Origin: Scytonema hofmannii PCC 7110
Lineage (GTDB): Bacteria; Cyanobacteriota; Cyanobacteriia; Cyanobacteriales; Nostocaceae
DNA: 64,000 bases
Reading direction: 5' to 3'
Assembly: GCF_000346485.2 (NCBI RefSeq)
Contig: NZ_KQ976354.1
Span: forward strand, 9,630,341-9,694,340
Shown: positions 33,918-42,646 of the stretch, in pieces
How the letters are laid out: each line of letters starts with the position of its first letter
Numbering within the stretch: the stretch's first letter is position 1
Made by a program: the position numbers and the translations under genes
Notes under the pieces: model-generated
Seen by the model: only the letters and a program-made list of their open reading frames with translations
Databases searched by the model: none
What the model was told of the DNA's origin: nothing

Positions 33918-35051
33918 TTATACTTCAACCTGAGCGTTCGCATCCTCTGGCGACACATCCCCATAAATAACAGACATAATCCCCGGCAAGTATTGATCCA
34001 TCATCGTCACGTTGGCGTAAACTAAGGGTTTGATGAGTGCAAAACTGAGTCTATCGCCTTGAACATCTATACTAGTTTTGTAGCGAATTTCCCCGTCGGC
34101 AAAGTCTAGTTCAAAGTTGCCGATCACCATGCCAGAATTTGCTCTAGTCAAGAATTCTGCCACCGCTAGCCGTTTGTCTTCTGGTACATTAACGGAGCAA
34201 ACTGAGTAAAAGATAAATTGCTGCTGTTCAATTCTGGTGCTGGCGTAGCATGTCCATTTGCCATTTTCGCCTTGAAAAACTATTTGTAAAACTGGTTGTC
34301 CTTCAATCTGGACGAAAAACCAATCGTCTGCTTTGAAGAAATTAACCATTTCTTCAAAAATCGCTTCACCTGTCGAAGATGTTTTGAGTTTTGCTTCTAT
34401 TTGCTGAGTCATTTCATCTAGATTAATATCAGCTAATTCTGTTAAGAAATGACTTATTCCTTCGAGCATTTTGTCACTGGCTTTTTTGGTTCTTGCAGAG
34501 AGATTAGCTTCAGTCCAGTCTTTGAAAAAATTGACAATTCCCTGAGAAATTTCTTCGCCAGAAGTGCTTGCTTGAGCAAGATTTGCGGGACTAATATAAG
34601 ACCAAAGTGTGCGATAGCCGATTTCGCCTGACTCTTGTTGCTGGGTGACAGATAAAGCTAACCAGCTTTCGGTGGAGAGTAATGGATTGTCGGGTTGTTG
34701 TTGGTTTAAGTTTAGGAGGTAGGTTGTGGCTTCATGATTGTTGGTAGCGTGTTCTTGCAGGTGGGGGAGTAAATCGGGTTTGAGAGTGGTTTCGATTTGG
34801 ATGTCTTGTTCTGGGAGGAATTCTCCAGCAGAAAGGGAATTACGTACATCAGGTTTGAGGTTGAATAATTCTTCTTTGTCGATGCGATCGTATAGTTTTG
34901 GATCGACTTGGAAGGTAAGGCGACACTCAATGATTATGTCGTCTTGTTTTGTTAGGTTTAGGGTAAGTCTGGAAATTTTTAGAAGCGATTGGGAGGAATC
35001 ATGTAAGATTAGTTCGCTTTTAAGTTGATGATTTTCTGTTGTTGCAATCAT
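33918..35051 (-). CDS. YbjN / type III-chaperone-like domain protein, candidate effector chaperone
   Basis: 377 residues. The N-terminal half (~1-200) is of unknown fold; the C-terminal ~150 residues (DDWFFVQIEGQPVLQIVFQG onward, with WTCYASTRIEQQQFIFYSVC and LTRANSGMVIGNFELDFADG) have the pattern of YbjN-type proteins, which share the CesT/Tir-chaperone fold used by secretion chaperones. It lies between two toxin-immunity pairs at the effector end of the CIS operon, so loading or holding of effectors is a reasonable inference. A decayed copy of its 3' end is at 31.1 kb. Confidence 0.65.
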   Translation of the reverse strand: MIATTENHQLKSELILHDSSQSLLKISRLTLNLTKQDDIIIECRLTFQVDPKLYDRIDKEELFNLKPDVRNSLSAGEFLPEQDIQIETTLKPDLLPHLQEHATNNHEATTYLLNLNQQQPDNPLLSTESWLALSVTQQQESGEIGYRTLWSYISPANLAQASTSGEEISQGIVNFFKDWTEANLSARTKKASDKMLEGISHFLTELADINLDEMTQQIEAKLKTSSTGEAIFEEMVNFFKADDWFFVQIEGQPVLQIVFQGENGKWTCYASTRIEQQQFIFYSVCSVNVPEDKRLAVAEFLTRANSGMVIGNFELDFADGEIRYKTSIDVQGDRLSFALIKPLVYANVTMMDQYLPGIMSVIYGDVSPEDANAQVEV

Positions 35052-35069
35052 GATGAACTCTCCCTGGTT

Positions 35070-35714
35070 TTATGAATTTTCATCATTAAATCGTTGAAAG
35101 TCTGATGCATCAAAGTCTGGAAAAAGCTGTGGCATAATTTCTCTAAAGTTTCTCTCTTCAACTGATATGGGTACATAAGGATTAAAATATTCTGGTTGAG
35201 CAATAGCTTTATGCCAATACCAAAAACCCCGTGATTTAAGTAACAGTTGAAGATAACCTTCAAAATCTACACCTAATGGACTCATTTCTTCACCAAGGTA
35301 ATGATAATAGACTTGTGGATTATTGGAACCATCTAAATAAAGTGCTGCACAAGCTTCATCAACGAAAAAGTCTAGAGGATGTAAAGGTTTGAAAGAGTCA
35401 TCTTCATCAAAATAAATAATATCTTTCCAATCTTGAAATACTTCCTCAACAGGTAATAAATTAATATATCCAGCAGCTAACCCCCCATCAGCAATTTCTT
35501 TTTGTTCCTTTTTTTCCCACTCGATTGTGATACCATTTGCCTGACTATAAAAATCAATCATTGCTGTTGTGAGGTTGAAGTTTTTTTGAGCTTCCTTTAA
35601 TTTATTTTTTGTTGCTGGTGGATTAAATTTACATTTAACTACATTAATCGCCGAATTATTTTGAATAGAGTCTGCCATTAAATGGAACTGTTGGACAATG
35701 TTTTGTCTTTTCAT
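35070..35714 (-). CDS. SMI1/KNR4 (SUKH)-type immunity protein
   Basis: 214 residues with the SUKH features: an N-terminal PPATKNKLKEAQKNFNLTTA helix followed by MIDFYSQANGITIEW, a LLPVEEVFQDWK region, and later ACAALYLDGSNNPQVYYHYL and FEGYLQLLLKSRGFWYW. SUKH proteins are the classic immunity partners of polymorphic nuclease toxins. The gene starts 76 bp after the end of the 2004-residue effector, whose C-terminus is nuclease-like, so the pair is a convincing toxin-immunity unit. Confidence 0.82.
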   Translation of the reverse strand: MKRQNIVQQFHLMADSIQNNSAINVVKCKFNPPATKNKLKEAQKNFNLTTAMIDFYSQANGITIEWEKKEQKEIADGGLAAGYINLLPVEEVFQDWKDIIYFDEDDSFKPLHPLDFFVDEACAALYLDGSNNPQVYYHYLGEEMSPLGVDFEGYLQLLLKSRGFWYWHKAIAQPEYFNPYVPISVEERNFREIMPQLFPDFDASDFQRFNDENS

Positions 35715-35790
35715 GGCTCTTCTTTTCTTGGTTTGCTCAAATACAAATATTAGATGTGCAAATTAGATGCGTTTTAGTTTAATTGCCATC

Positions 35791-38700
35791 TTAGTCTATA
35801 TCCATTGAATTTGACGACGTTGATGCATTTGAGACTATGGACGATTGACGTTGCTTTTTGCGGCTTTCTTCTTCTGTTTCATCTCGTTCCCTTTTTGTCG
35901 AAGATGATGGTTGGTCTATATGCATAGGTGATGCAGGTGCGGTAGATGGTGAGGCGGGTGCTGTTGGGGCTGCTGTTGATGTAGATGGTCCTGCGGAGGA
36001 GGATGATGCTGAGGAGCTGTACATATTTCGTAATTTTTCAATTCTTCTATCCCCAAAATTTGGAAATTCTTTCGAGTCTTTAAGATCATGCTCATAAACT
36101 TTGCCGCCATTTTTTGTAGCAGAATCTGTAATCTTCTTGGCTATCTCTTTGTTCATATGTAGGTTCTTCGGATCTCTGTTATTATAGTCTTTCATTAGAT
36201 TGTCGGCTGAAATAGTTCCAATATTGATAGATGGTTTATCTTGCTGATCCAACGAATCATCATTGGGAAGCTCATGAGGTAACTCTGGTGGATAATTAGG
36301 AATTCTACCTGTCTTCGGGCTATTGTTTATTTGCCAATCATCTTGATTGGCTCCGCTTCTGCCCTTCTTTTTCTGCATCTGGTTGATTTCAAACTTAATT
36401 TTAGTAGCTAAGTATTCTTCAGCAGGTATATGCGTTCTCTTACCATGCCCACCATATTCTACGGTAACTTTATAACTTAGAACTTTCTTCTGTTTTAACA
36501 CTAGATCTTTTACATATGTTTCAACTTTTTTTTCCATTTCTTTAGTGTTAAAGGAGTTTGTAATTGTTGTCAAATTTCTATAATCATTCCCTGGTCCATG
36601 TACGTGGTGATTAAGAAGATGACCTCGTACATATACCTGCCCACCCCTGTTTCGCTCTGTTACTTGTTTCACAAGCTCTGAATCTGTACTACCGCCAGTA
36701 GGTTGACTACCCACAGTATCCCCTGGTTTTATACTTAGAGGCTCGGCTACCATTTCTTCACCATCCACACTCTTAACTTTAGTAGTTTTATTCTGTGTTA
36801 GCGGAATCATCTGCTCTTTCTGTTTTGGGAAGCTAACTTTGGTTTGTGGCAAATCTTTATCTTTCTTTCCAACATCTTGATAGAAGTCTTTCAGTTTATT
36901 TGTTATCTTTTGTAGTAAGTCATTAATCTCTTTGCCAGTATTCTCAGTATAAGATTTAGGTAAATTTGGATTTTTATTCTCTGATCTGCTTTGAGTGTTA
37001 GCTTTGATTGCATCGACCTGGGCAGCCAAATTTTTCATCTCTTCAAGCAGAGCCTTTTTTGAGTCTGTATCACGGGTATACTTATTAGCTTTATTATTAG
37101 TTTTATTTTTTTCATGCTTTGGATCTTCAAGTCTCTTGAGAAATTCGTTTAATAGTTGTGGCTGAGAAGAAGCGACCATCAATTTTGCAGACTTATCTTT
37201 GCCTTGGAAGAAAAGAGTATGGGTCTCGTTTTCTTCATCTTTAAACTGCTTTTTGGTTTTCCACCATTCTACAATTTTATCCGTTATACTGGTTGCTTTT
37301 TCCTTGTTGTCCTTACCATTTTCATCTCTAGTCCTTTGGTCAGACTTACCGCCCTTATCTTGCCCAGCACGGGGCTTCTCATCAGGTTTATTGTCCTTAC
37401 CTTTATTCTGCTTACCGCTTTTATCTTTGTCAGCACTGGTTTTCTCATCAGGTTTATTGTTCTTACCTTTGTTCTTATTAACTTTATTAGCAGCCTTAAC
37501 ACCTAGGTCAATTACCCCATCGATCGCCTTTTCAATCGGTCGTTGCAACTTCTGAATAATTGCCTGAACTTTCTCGGCAATACCGCCCAAGCCCAACAAA
37601 CTTGCTAAAAATCCGATGACCACAGGTACTGCCTTAGCTAAGGCACCCTCAACCATTTTCACTGCTTGGTCGATCGCTCCCTTAGCGATCGCTTCTACAG
37701 AATCCAGAATTGCGTTAATCAAATCTGTAATCTGCTTGGCACGCTCAATGAAAAACTTGATAATTTCATAAATCGCCTTACACGCTTTCAGGAATGCTGA
37801 AGCCGGGTTCATCAGACCGATAATCCACTCTATCCCTGCCTTAATGACGCTTTCAATGACAAAGTTTTGAATGGGGTCAAGCACCATTGCCTTGAGGTCG
37901 CCAATTTTATCCTTGACTAGCTCCCACAGCCCAGCCACGCCTTGGGTAGACAAGATTTTGAAGATATCAAAGCCTGTATCTGCAAGAGCGGAGTTTTCTT
38001 GGTTGCCGTTATCAGCAGTTGTTTGGGAAGACACGGGAGAATTTTGAGCAGTATTCTGTGTCGCATCGCGCCCTTGCCCTGCTTGTGTTGTTTGTGGTGT
38101 TTGCCCTGCTTGTGGTGTTTGTGTTGCTTGTCCTCCTTTTGTTTCCCCTTTCCCTTGCTTGCCTTGCTTTGTGGCATCAGCGGGTTGCGATCGCTCTCCA
38201 GTTCCCCCTTCTAATCGTTCCGTTGCTCGTGCCTGAATCGTCTCAGCCGTTAGCCCCAGCACCTGCGTCACTAAGCTAAAAATACCTGGAGGGTCAAAGG
38301 CTTTTGGCATCTCAATTCCTGTTCCTGCCAGAGTACCAGTCAGCCAGGAAATCAGCCCTTCCTTGAGATGCTGGGCAATATTCTTGACAAAATTCTCAAA
38401 GCCTTGTTTGATGGCTTTAACCAGATTTTTGAAGAAACCAATCGGATCTTTGAGGATTTGCGGGATGACTTTTGCGACTCGTGCTAAAACTTGTAGCAGC
38501 AGTTTACCAAGTTCAATAATCGTTTTAATCGTGTTTACGATAAACTCGATCGCTTTTTGGATCAGCCCCTTATTTTGCTCCTTCATCTCCTTGATGCGAT
38601 CGTCAATCTCTTTCAGGTTCTCCTGATACTTCTGCGATAGGGTATTAATTAGCTCATCTTCCTTATCGCTGACAGTTTGCTGCAAATCTTCAAACTTGCT

Positions 38701-41700
38701 TTCAATGTCTGCGGCTGCTTCCTGACCTACTTCTTGCAAGTCTTCAGGCAATTTATCGAGATAGTTCTGAATTTCCTGCTTACCGTTGGCAATTTCCGCT
38801 TTTGCTTGAGTTAGCCCTTGACTGATAATAGTGACAACCTTATCGATGACACCATTCATCTTTTGGATGTAAAGATCCCGCCCTTCTTCGTAAAAAGCAT
38901 TCACCTCCGAAGGCATCCCGAACAATTTGTCTCCTATCCAAAGCAACCAGCCAAAAGCACCACCATAACGCTTGTCTTTATATTTCTTCATTCGCTGGTC
39001 AACGTAATCCTCGAATGCCTTCTTAGCGTCAGCCGCACCAGCATCAAACTCTTGCTCAACTTGGGTATCTAGGTCGCTAAGAGTTTTTTCAACTTTTGCT
39101 TTGGTATCTTCATAAATCTTATTAATATCAGTAGCGACCTTCGTCCGTGCCTCTTCGTCTTTGCCCTTAGTTCCCGCTTGCTTATCTGCAACTTCACCAA
39201 ACTGTTGGACGCGGGTATCGTGCATACCCTGCATCTGTTCTTGTGCCGTAGCTACGGCAGCACCTTCAGCTTTGGATATTAAACCTTGCTCATCTTCTCG
39301 GTATTTTGGCGGTGCTTCTTGGGCGTTGGTTTGAGCCTCACCTTTTGATTGAAGCGTTGCTTGGAACTCTGGCTCGTTGGATTTTGCTAACTGCTCTTCG
39401 GTAACATCTGCATCAGCCATCTGCTTGTCGAGCTTTTTGCTGTCTTCTTGCAGTGGTGCTTCGACTTCGCTCTCCCCTTTAGACTTGGGTGCTGCGTTCT
39501 GGGCATTTATATCCGTTGGGGCTTCTCCCGGTTCAGTGGGTGGCAGTGGTTCTACAGTTTTCGGCTCAATGCCACTGGTGTCAGGCGTTTCCTTTGTTTT
39601 TTCGTCTAGGGGACCTTGAGAGTTTTTCTGTTCTTCATTTACTTTGTCACCCAACTCTTCTTTTACCGAGTCGAGTTTGTTGTCATTCTTAAATTCGTCA
39701 GCCTCTTCCAGGGTTTTGGGAGCCATATCAGCAATTCGCTCCATCAGCTTGGCTTTGAAGGCTGCTGCATCAAATTCTGGAGTCTCAGTTTGCTGCATCT
39801 CGCCAACTTGATTGGCTTGTGCCTTACTATCCACTTCATTTGTGGGGGGTTCAGCAGCAGCTTGAGCTTCTTCGGCTTTTTCCTCGGCGGGTTGGTGTTC
39901 CTGTTGTTCCTTGGCGACTGTTTGGGCGTTGCTGGTTACTGCTTGGAATGCTGGGTCTTCTTGAGGGGAAGCGGGAGCTTTCTGTTCGCCAGTTATTGGG
40001 GAGGTTCCCGCTTCTGCCATAACTGGAGCTGTTGTTGCACCTGCGTCGTTTCCACTTTCTCCTTGGGAAGCTGATGCGGCACCACCACCTGCTGTACTTG
40101 CCGGAGAAGGTTGCCCTTGACCTTGTGCAGTGTCGCCTGCTGGCGGAATTGGTTGCGTCGGTTCCTGTTTATTATCTGGCTTAGTTTGTTCTTGTTCCTT
40201 GGGACTTTGCTTGTTATCTGGCTCAGTTGTTTCTGGAGAATTTAGCTCTTTGCACTGTATTATCGGTTCAGGTTGAGAAGATGATGGGGTGACAAGAGGT
40301 TTTGTCTGTACCTTGTTTTCTTTTTTAGAGATAGATTTAGTAGAAACTGATTTAGCCTGAACTGCACTACCATTTTGCTGAACAACGTGAGTCAACTCAT
40401 GGGCAAGTAACTTCTGACCTGATTGACTACTAGGGTCATACGCACCTTGCCGGAAGAAAACATTCTGTCCTGTGGTGAAAGCGCGAGCCTGGATAGATTT
40501 ATTGAGTTGGTCTGATTGGGTATTAGTGTGTATTTTGACACCGCTAAAGTCAGATCCAAACTGTTGCTCCAGTGGTTGCCGAGTCTTTTCGGGGATGGGC
40601 TGTCCGCTACCCTGCGCTTGTTGGATTGAACCCTCCAAGTCTTGAGTCCCCGCCATATTAGCTTCAGCAGACTGATGCTGATTGGCTGACTTCATTTGGA
40701 CACGTGTTTTTTGGCGATCGCCTTTAGTTTTCTGAGACGATTTTTTCGCAAGTTTGTCTTGCTGTTGTTTCTCAGGCTGCTGCTGTTGCTGAGTCGCGTC
40801 AATTTTCGGCTTCTGCTGGGTAAGTTTATCTTTCTTATCTCCTACAGTTTTGTTCTGCGACTTCTTAGCGGCGGACTGAGGCTGTTTCTGAGCAAGCTTG
40901 TGTTCCTCATCTTCTTGAGGCATTTCCTGACGCTGAAGCGTGCTGATTTCTGGTTTTTTCTGAACTTGTTCGGGCATATCCTCTGGCTGAATAGCCCCAC
41001 TTTCAGGCGATCGTTCAACAGCAGGTGTATTCATCCGCTGTACTACTTGGTCTGCAACCCGATCCGCCTCTTGCTCATACTTATCCCCTGCGGGGTTAAT
41101 GGTCAGCTTTGCTTGAATTGGTGGCTTGGTTTGAGCAGTTTTATCTTCCTCCTCATCTTCTTTGGGAGGCATTTCTTGGCGTTGAAGCGTGCTAATTTCC
41201 GGTTTGGTTTGAGCAGTTTTATCTTCCTCCTCATCTTCTTTGGGGGGCATTTGTTTCTGTTGAGATGTGGCGGTTTCCGGCTTAGTTTGAACTGGTTGGT
41301 CGTCCTTTTCTTCTTCTGGTGATTCTTGAGGTTGAGGTGTGGCGGTTTCGGACTTGGTTTGAACTGGTTGCTTGTCCTTTTCTTCTTCTGGTGATTCTTG
41401 GCGTTGAAGTGTGGCGATTTCCGGCTTAGTTTGAACTGGTTGCTCGTCCTTTTCTTCTTCTGGTGATTCTTGGCGTTGAAGCGTGGCGGTTTTCGGCTTA
41501 ATTTGAGTCGGACTAGCAGATGTTTTCCCGCCCATTTCTCGCGCCAATTGCAACACTTGATTTACGTAGGGATTTCCATACTGCTGTTGCAATTGAAGTA
41601 ATAATTGCCTGTTAGAAGATTGCTGATTAGCTGGGGCGCGATTGAGGACAGCCGCATGGGCGCTGGGATTGGGAGCATTGCCCATCCGCGAAATTTGCTG

Positions 41701-41805
41701 CACTAGTGGATCGCGCTGTGTATGTGACGACACACTTTTTTCCGCCGCAGTTTGCTGTGGATCTAACTTGGTATTAACGTTTTTATCCAGCTTCGGCGTG
41801 TGCAT
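35791..41805 (-). CDS. 2004-residue CIS-associated DUF4157 protein with C-terminal nuclease-like toxin domain
   Basis: The N-terminus shares the PNPSAHAAVLNRAPANQQSS and LQLQQQYGNPYVNQVLQLA segments with the next gene upstream. Then come 24-25 residue acidic repeats (~97-222), a DKYEQEADRVADQVVQRM motif, and the DUF4157 (eCIS core) domain at ~385-482 with the metalloprotease-like HELTHVVQQ. The middle is Pro/Glu-rich, then coiled coil, then amphipathic helices (DPIGFFKNLVKAIKQGFENF). Around 1719-1790 QVYVRGHLLNHHVHGPGN with DYRNLTTITNSFN resembles HNH/DNA-RNA non-specific nuclease toxins. The last ~80 residues are Ser/Pro-rich with a basic cluster. DUF4157 marks CIS cargo; immunity is probably the downstream SUKH gene. 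The start follows GAGGT at 6 bp. Confidence 0.88.
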   Translation of the reverse strand: MHTPKLDKNVNTKLDPQQTAAEKSVSSHTQRDPLVQQISRMGNAPNPSAHAAVLNRAPANQQSSNRQLLLQLQQQYGNPYVNQVLQLAREMGGKTSASPTQIKPKTATLQRQESPEEEKDEQPVQTKPEIATLQRQESPEEEKDKQPVQTKSETATPQPQESPEEEKDDQPVQTKPETATSQQKQMPPKEDEEEDKTAQTKPEISTLQRQEMPPKEDEEEDKTAQTKPPIQAKLTINPAGDKYEQEADRVADQVVQRMNTPAVERSPESGAIQPEDMPEQVQKKPEISTLQRQEMPQEDEEHKLAQKQPQSAAKKSQNKTVGDKKDKLTQQKPKIDATQQQQQPEKQQQDKLAKKSSQKTKGDRQKTRVQMKSANQHQSAEANMAGTQDLEGSIQQAQGSGQPIPEKTRQPLEQQFGSDFSGVKIHTNTQSDQLNKSIQARAFTTGQNVFFRQGAYDPSSQSGQKLLAHELTHVVQQNGSAVQAKSVSTKSISKKENKVQTKPLVTPSSSQPEPIIQCKELNSPETTEPDNKQSPKEQEQTKPDNKQEPTQPIPPAGDTAQGQGQPSPASTAGGGAASASQGESGNDAGATTAPVMAEAGTSPITGEQKAPASPQEDPAFQAVTSNAQTVAKEQQEHQPAEEKAEEAQAAAEPPTNEVDSKAQANQVGEMQQTETPEFDAAAFKAKLMERIADMAPKTLEEADEFKNDNKLDSVKEELGDKVNEEQKNSQGPLDEKTKETPDTSGIEPKTVEPLPPTEPGEAPTDINAQNAAPKSKGESEVEAPLQEDSKKLDKQMADADVTEEQLAKSNEPEFQATLQSKGEAQTNAQEAPPKYREDEQGLISKAEGAAVATAQEQMQGMHDTRVQQFGEVADKQAGTKGKDEEARTKVATDINKIYEDTKAKVEKTLSDLDTQVEQEFDAGAADAKKAFEDYVDQRMKKYKDKRYGGAFGWLLWIGDKLFGMPSEVNAFYEEGRDLYIQKMNGVIDKVVTIISQGLTQAKAEIANGKQEIQNYLDKLPEDLQEVGQEAAADIESKFEDLQQTVSDKEDELINTLSQKYQENLKEIDDRIKEMKEQNKGLIQKAIEFIVNTIKTIIELGKLLLQVLARVAKVIPQILKDPIGFFKNLVKAIKQGFENFVKNIAQHLKEGLISWLTGTLAGTGIEMPKAFDPPGIFSLVTQVLGLTAETIQARATERLEGGTGERSQPADATKQGKQGKGETKGGQATQTPQAGQTPQTTQAGQGRDATQNTAQNSPVSSQTTADNGNQENSALADTGFDIFKILSTQGVAGLWELVKDKIGDLKAMVLDPIQNFVIESVIKAGIEWIIGLMNPASAFLKACKAIYEIIKFFIERAKQITDLINAILDSVEAIAKGAIDQAVKMVEGALAKAVPVVIGFLASLLGLGGIAEKVQAIIQKLQRPIEKAIDGVIDLGVKAANKVNKNKGKNNKPDEKTSADKDKSGKQNKGKDNKPDEKPRAGQDKGGKSDQRTRDENGKDNKEKATSITDKIVEWWKTKKQFKDEENETHTLFFQGKDKSAKLMVASSQPQLLNEFLKRLEDPKHEKNKTNNKANKYTRDTDSKKALLEEMKNLAAQVDAIKANTQSRSENKNPNLPKSYTENTGKEINDLLQKITNKLKDFYQDVGKKDKDLPQTKVSFPKQKEQMIPLTQNKTTKVKSVDGEEMVAEPLSIKPGDTVGSQPTGGSTDSELVKQVTERNRGGQVYVRGHLLNHHVHGPGNDYRNLTTITNSFNTKEMEKKVETYVKDLVLKQKKVLSYKVTVEYGGHGKRTHIPAEEYLATKIKFEINQMQKKKGRSGANQDDWQINNSPKTGRIPNYPPELPHELPNDDSLDQQDKPSINIGTISADNLMKDYNNRDPKNLHMNKEIAKKITDSATKNGGKVYEHDLKDSKEFPNFGDRRIEKLRNMYSSSASSSSAGPSTSTAAPTAPASPSTAPASPMHIDQPSSSTKRERDETEEESRKKQRQSSIVSNASTSSNSMDID
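41140..41515 (-). repeat. in-frame 72-75 bp tandem repeats in the DUF4157 gene
   Basis: About five units, each encoding a variant of QTKPEIATLQRQESPEEE followed by an acidic/Gln spacer; the last two switch to a MPPKEDEEEDKTA form. Adjacent units are nearly identical in DNA (TTCTTCTGGTGATTCTTGG recurs three times), so copy number probably changes by slippage or recombination. Confidence 0.85.
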
Positions 41806-42006
41806 ATCTGTACCTCAGACAATCCTAATTGGACTGGTGTATCTTGTGGAAATATTGTTTTGATTTCTATCAGCAACTTTGTTGCAATTTTGTGCGTCCT
41901 CCCCAGGAGATTTTCAAATATCTAAAGGGGGATTATTTAATTGAATGGTACTGTTTTACTTTTTGGTTGAATTATTTAATATTTCGCTAATTGCTTGAAT
42001 TACTCT

Positions 42007-42618
42007 TTAAACTTTATTATGTTTATTTTTATCTAGTTCTTCTTTTGCATCCTTGCTAGTAGATAATTGTTTTTCTGGCTGATTTGTTTCATCTTTATCT
42101 TCTTTTGATGACACTGTTTGCTGCTCATCTTCTAGCGCTTTTTGCAATATTGCATCATCTTGATTTTCTTGCTGTGTCAATTGCAATTTATCTAGCTCTT
42201 CTTTCGCATCCTTGTTAGTAGAGAGTTGTTTATCTGGCTGATTTGTTTTTTCATCTTTATCTTGTTTTGATGGCACTGTTTGTCGCTCGTTCTCTAGTTC
42301 TTTTTGTGATATTGCATCACCCTGTTTTTCTTGCTGTGCCAATTGCAACACTTTTTTGACATAACTATTTCCATACTGCTGTTGCAACTGAAGTAGAAAT
42401 TGCTTATTAGAAGATTGCTGATTAGCTGGAGTGCGATTCAGAATAGCTGCGTGAGCAGTGGGATTGGGAACATTAGCCATCTGCGAGATATGCTCCATGA
42501 GTGGCTCTTTTGGGTGGGCTTCTGGTGTAACTGGCGACACCTTTTTTTTGTCCACCTTCTTTTTTGGCGACAGGAGTGACATGATCTTGGCTTTTTTATC
42601 TCGTTTGGGTACGTACAT
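42007..42618 (-). CDS. short paralogue of the DUF4157 effector leader
   Basis: Start placed at MYVPKRDK, which follows AGAGGT at 5 bp; upstream in-frame codons run into the previous gene. Residues ~30-95 (ANVPNPTAHAAILNRTPANQ, QSSNKQFLLQLQQQYGNS, YVKKVLQLAQQE) closely match the N-terminus of the 2004-residue protein. The rest is two copies of an acidic Gln/Lys unit (QPDKQLSTNKDAKEELDK). There is no DUF4157 core or toxin domain. It could be a decayed effector or a deliberate loading or decoy module for the CIS. Confidence 0.7.
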   Translation of the reverse strand: MYVPKRDKKAKIMSLLSPKKKVDKKKVSPVTPEAHPKEPLMEHISQMANVPNPTAHAAILNRTPANQQSSNKQFLLQLQQQYGNSYVKKVLQLAQQEKQGDAISQKELENERQTVPSKQDKDEKTNQPDKQLSTNKDAKEELDKLQLTQQENQDDAILQKALEDEQQTVSSKEDKDETNQPEKQLSTSKDAKEELDKNKHNKV

Positions 42619-42646
42619 TTCTACCTCTATATCTCTAATTGTTTTT

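Noticed and set aside
37156-41322. Several 80-200 codon plus-strand frames opposite the 2004-residue gene
   Set aside because: Their Leu/Phe/Ser-rich translations are the expected antisense shadow of Lys/Glu/Gln-rich coding repeats.
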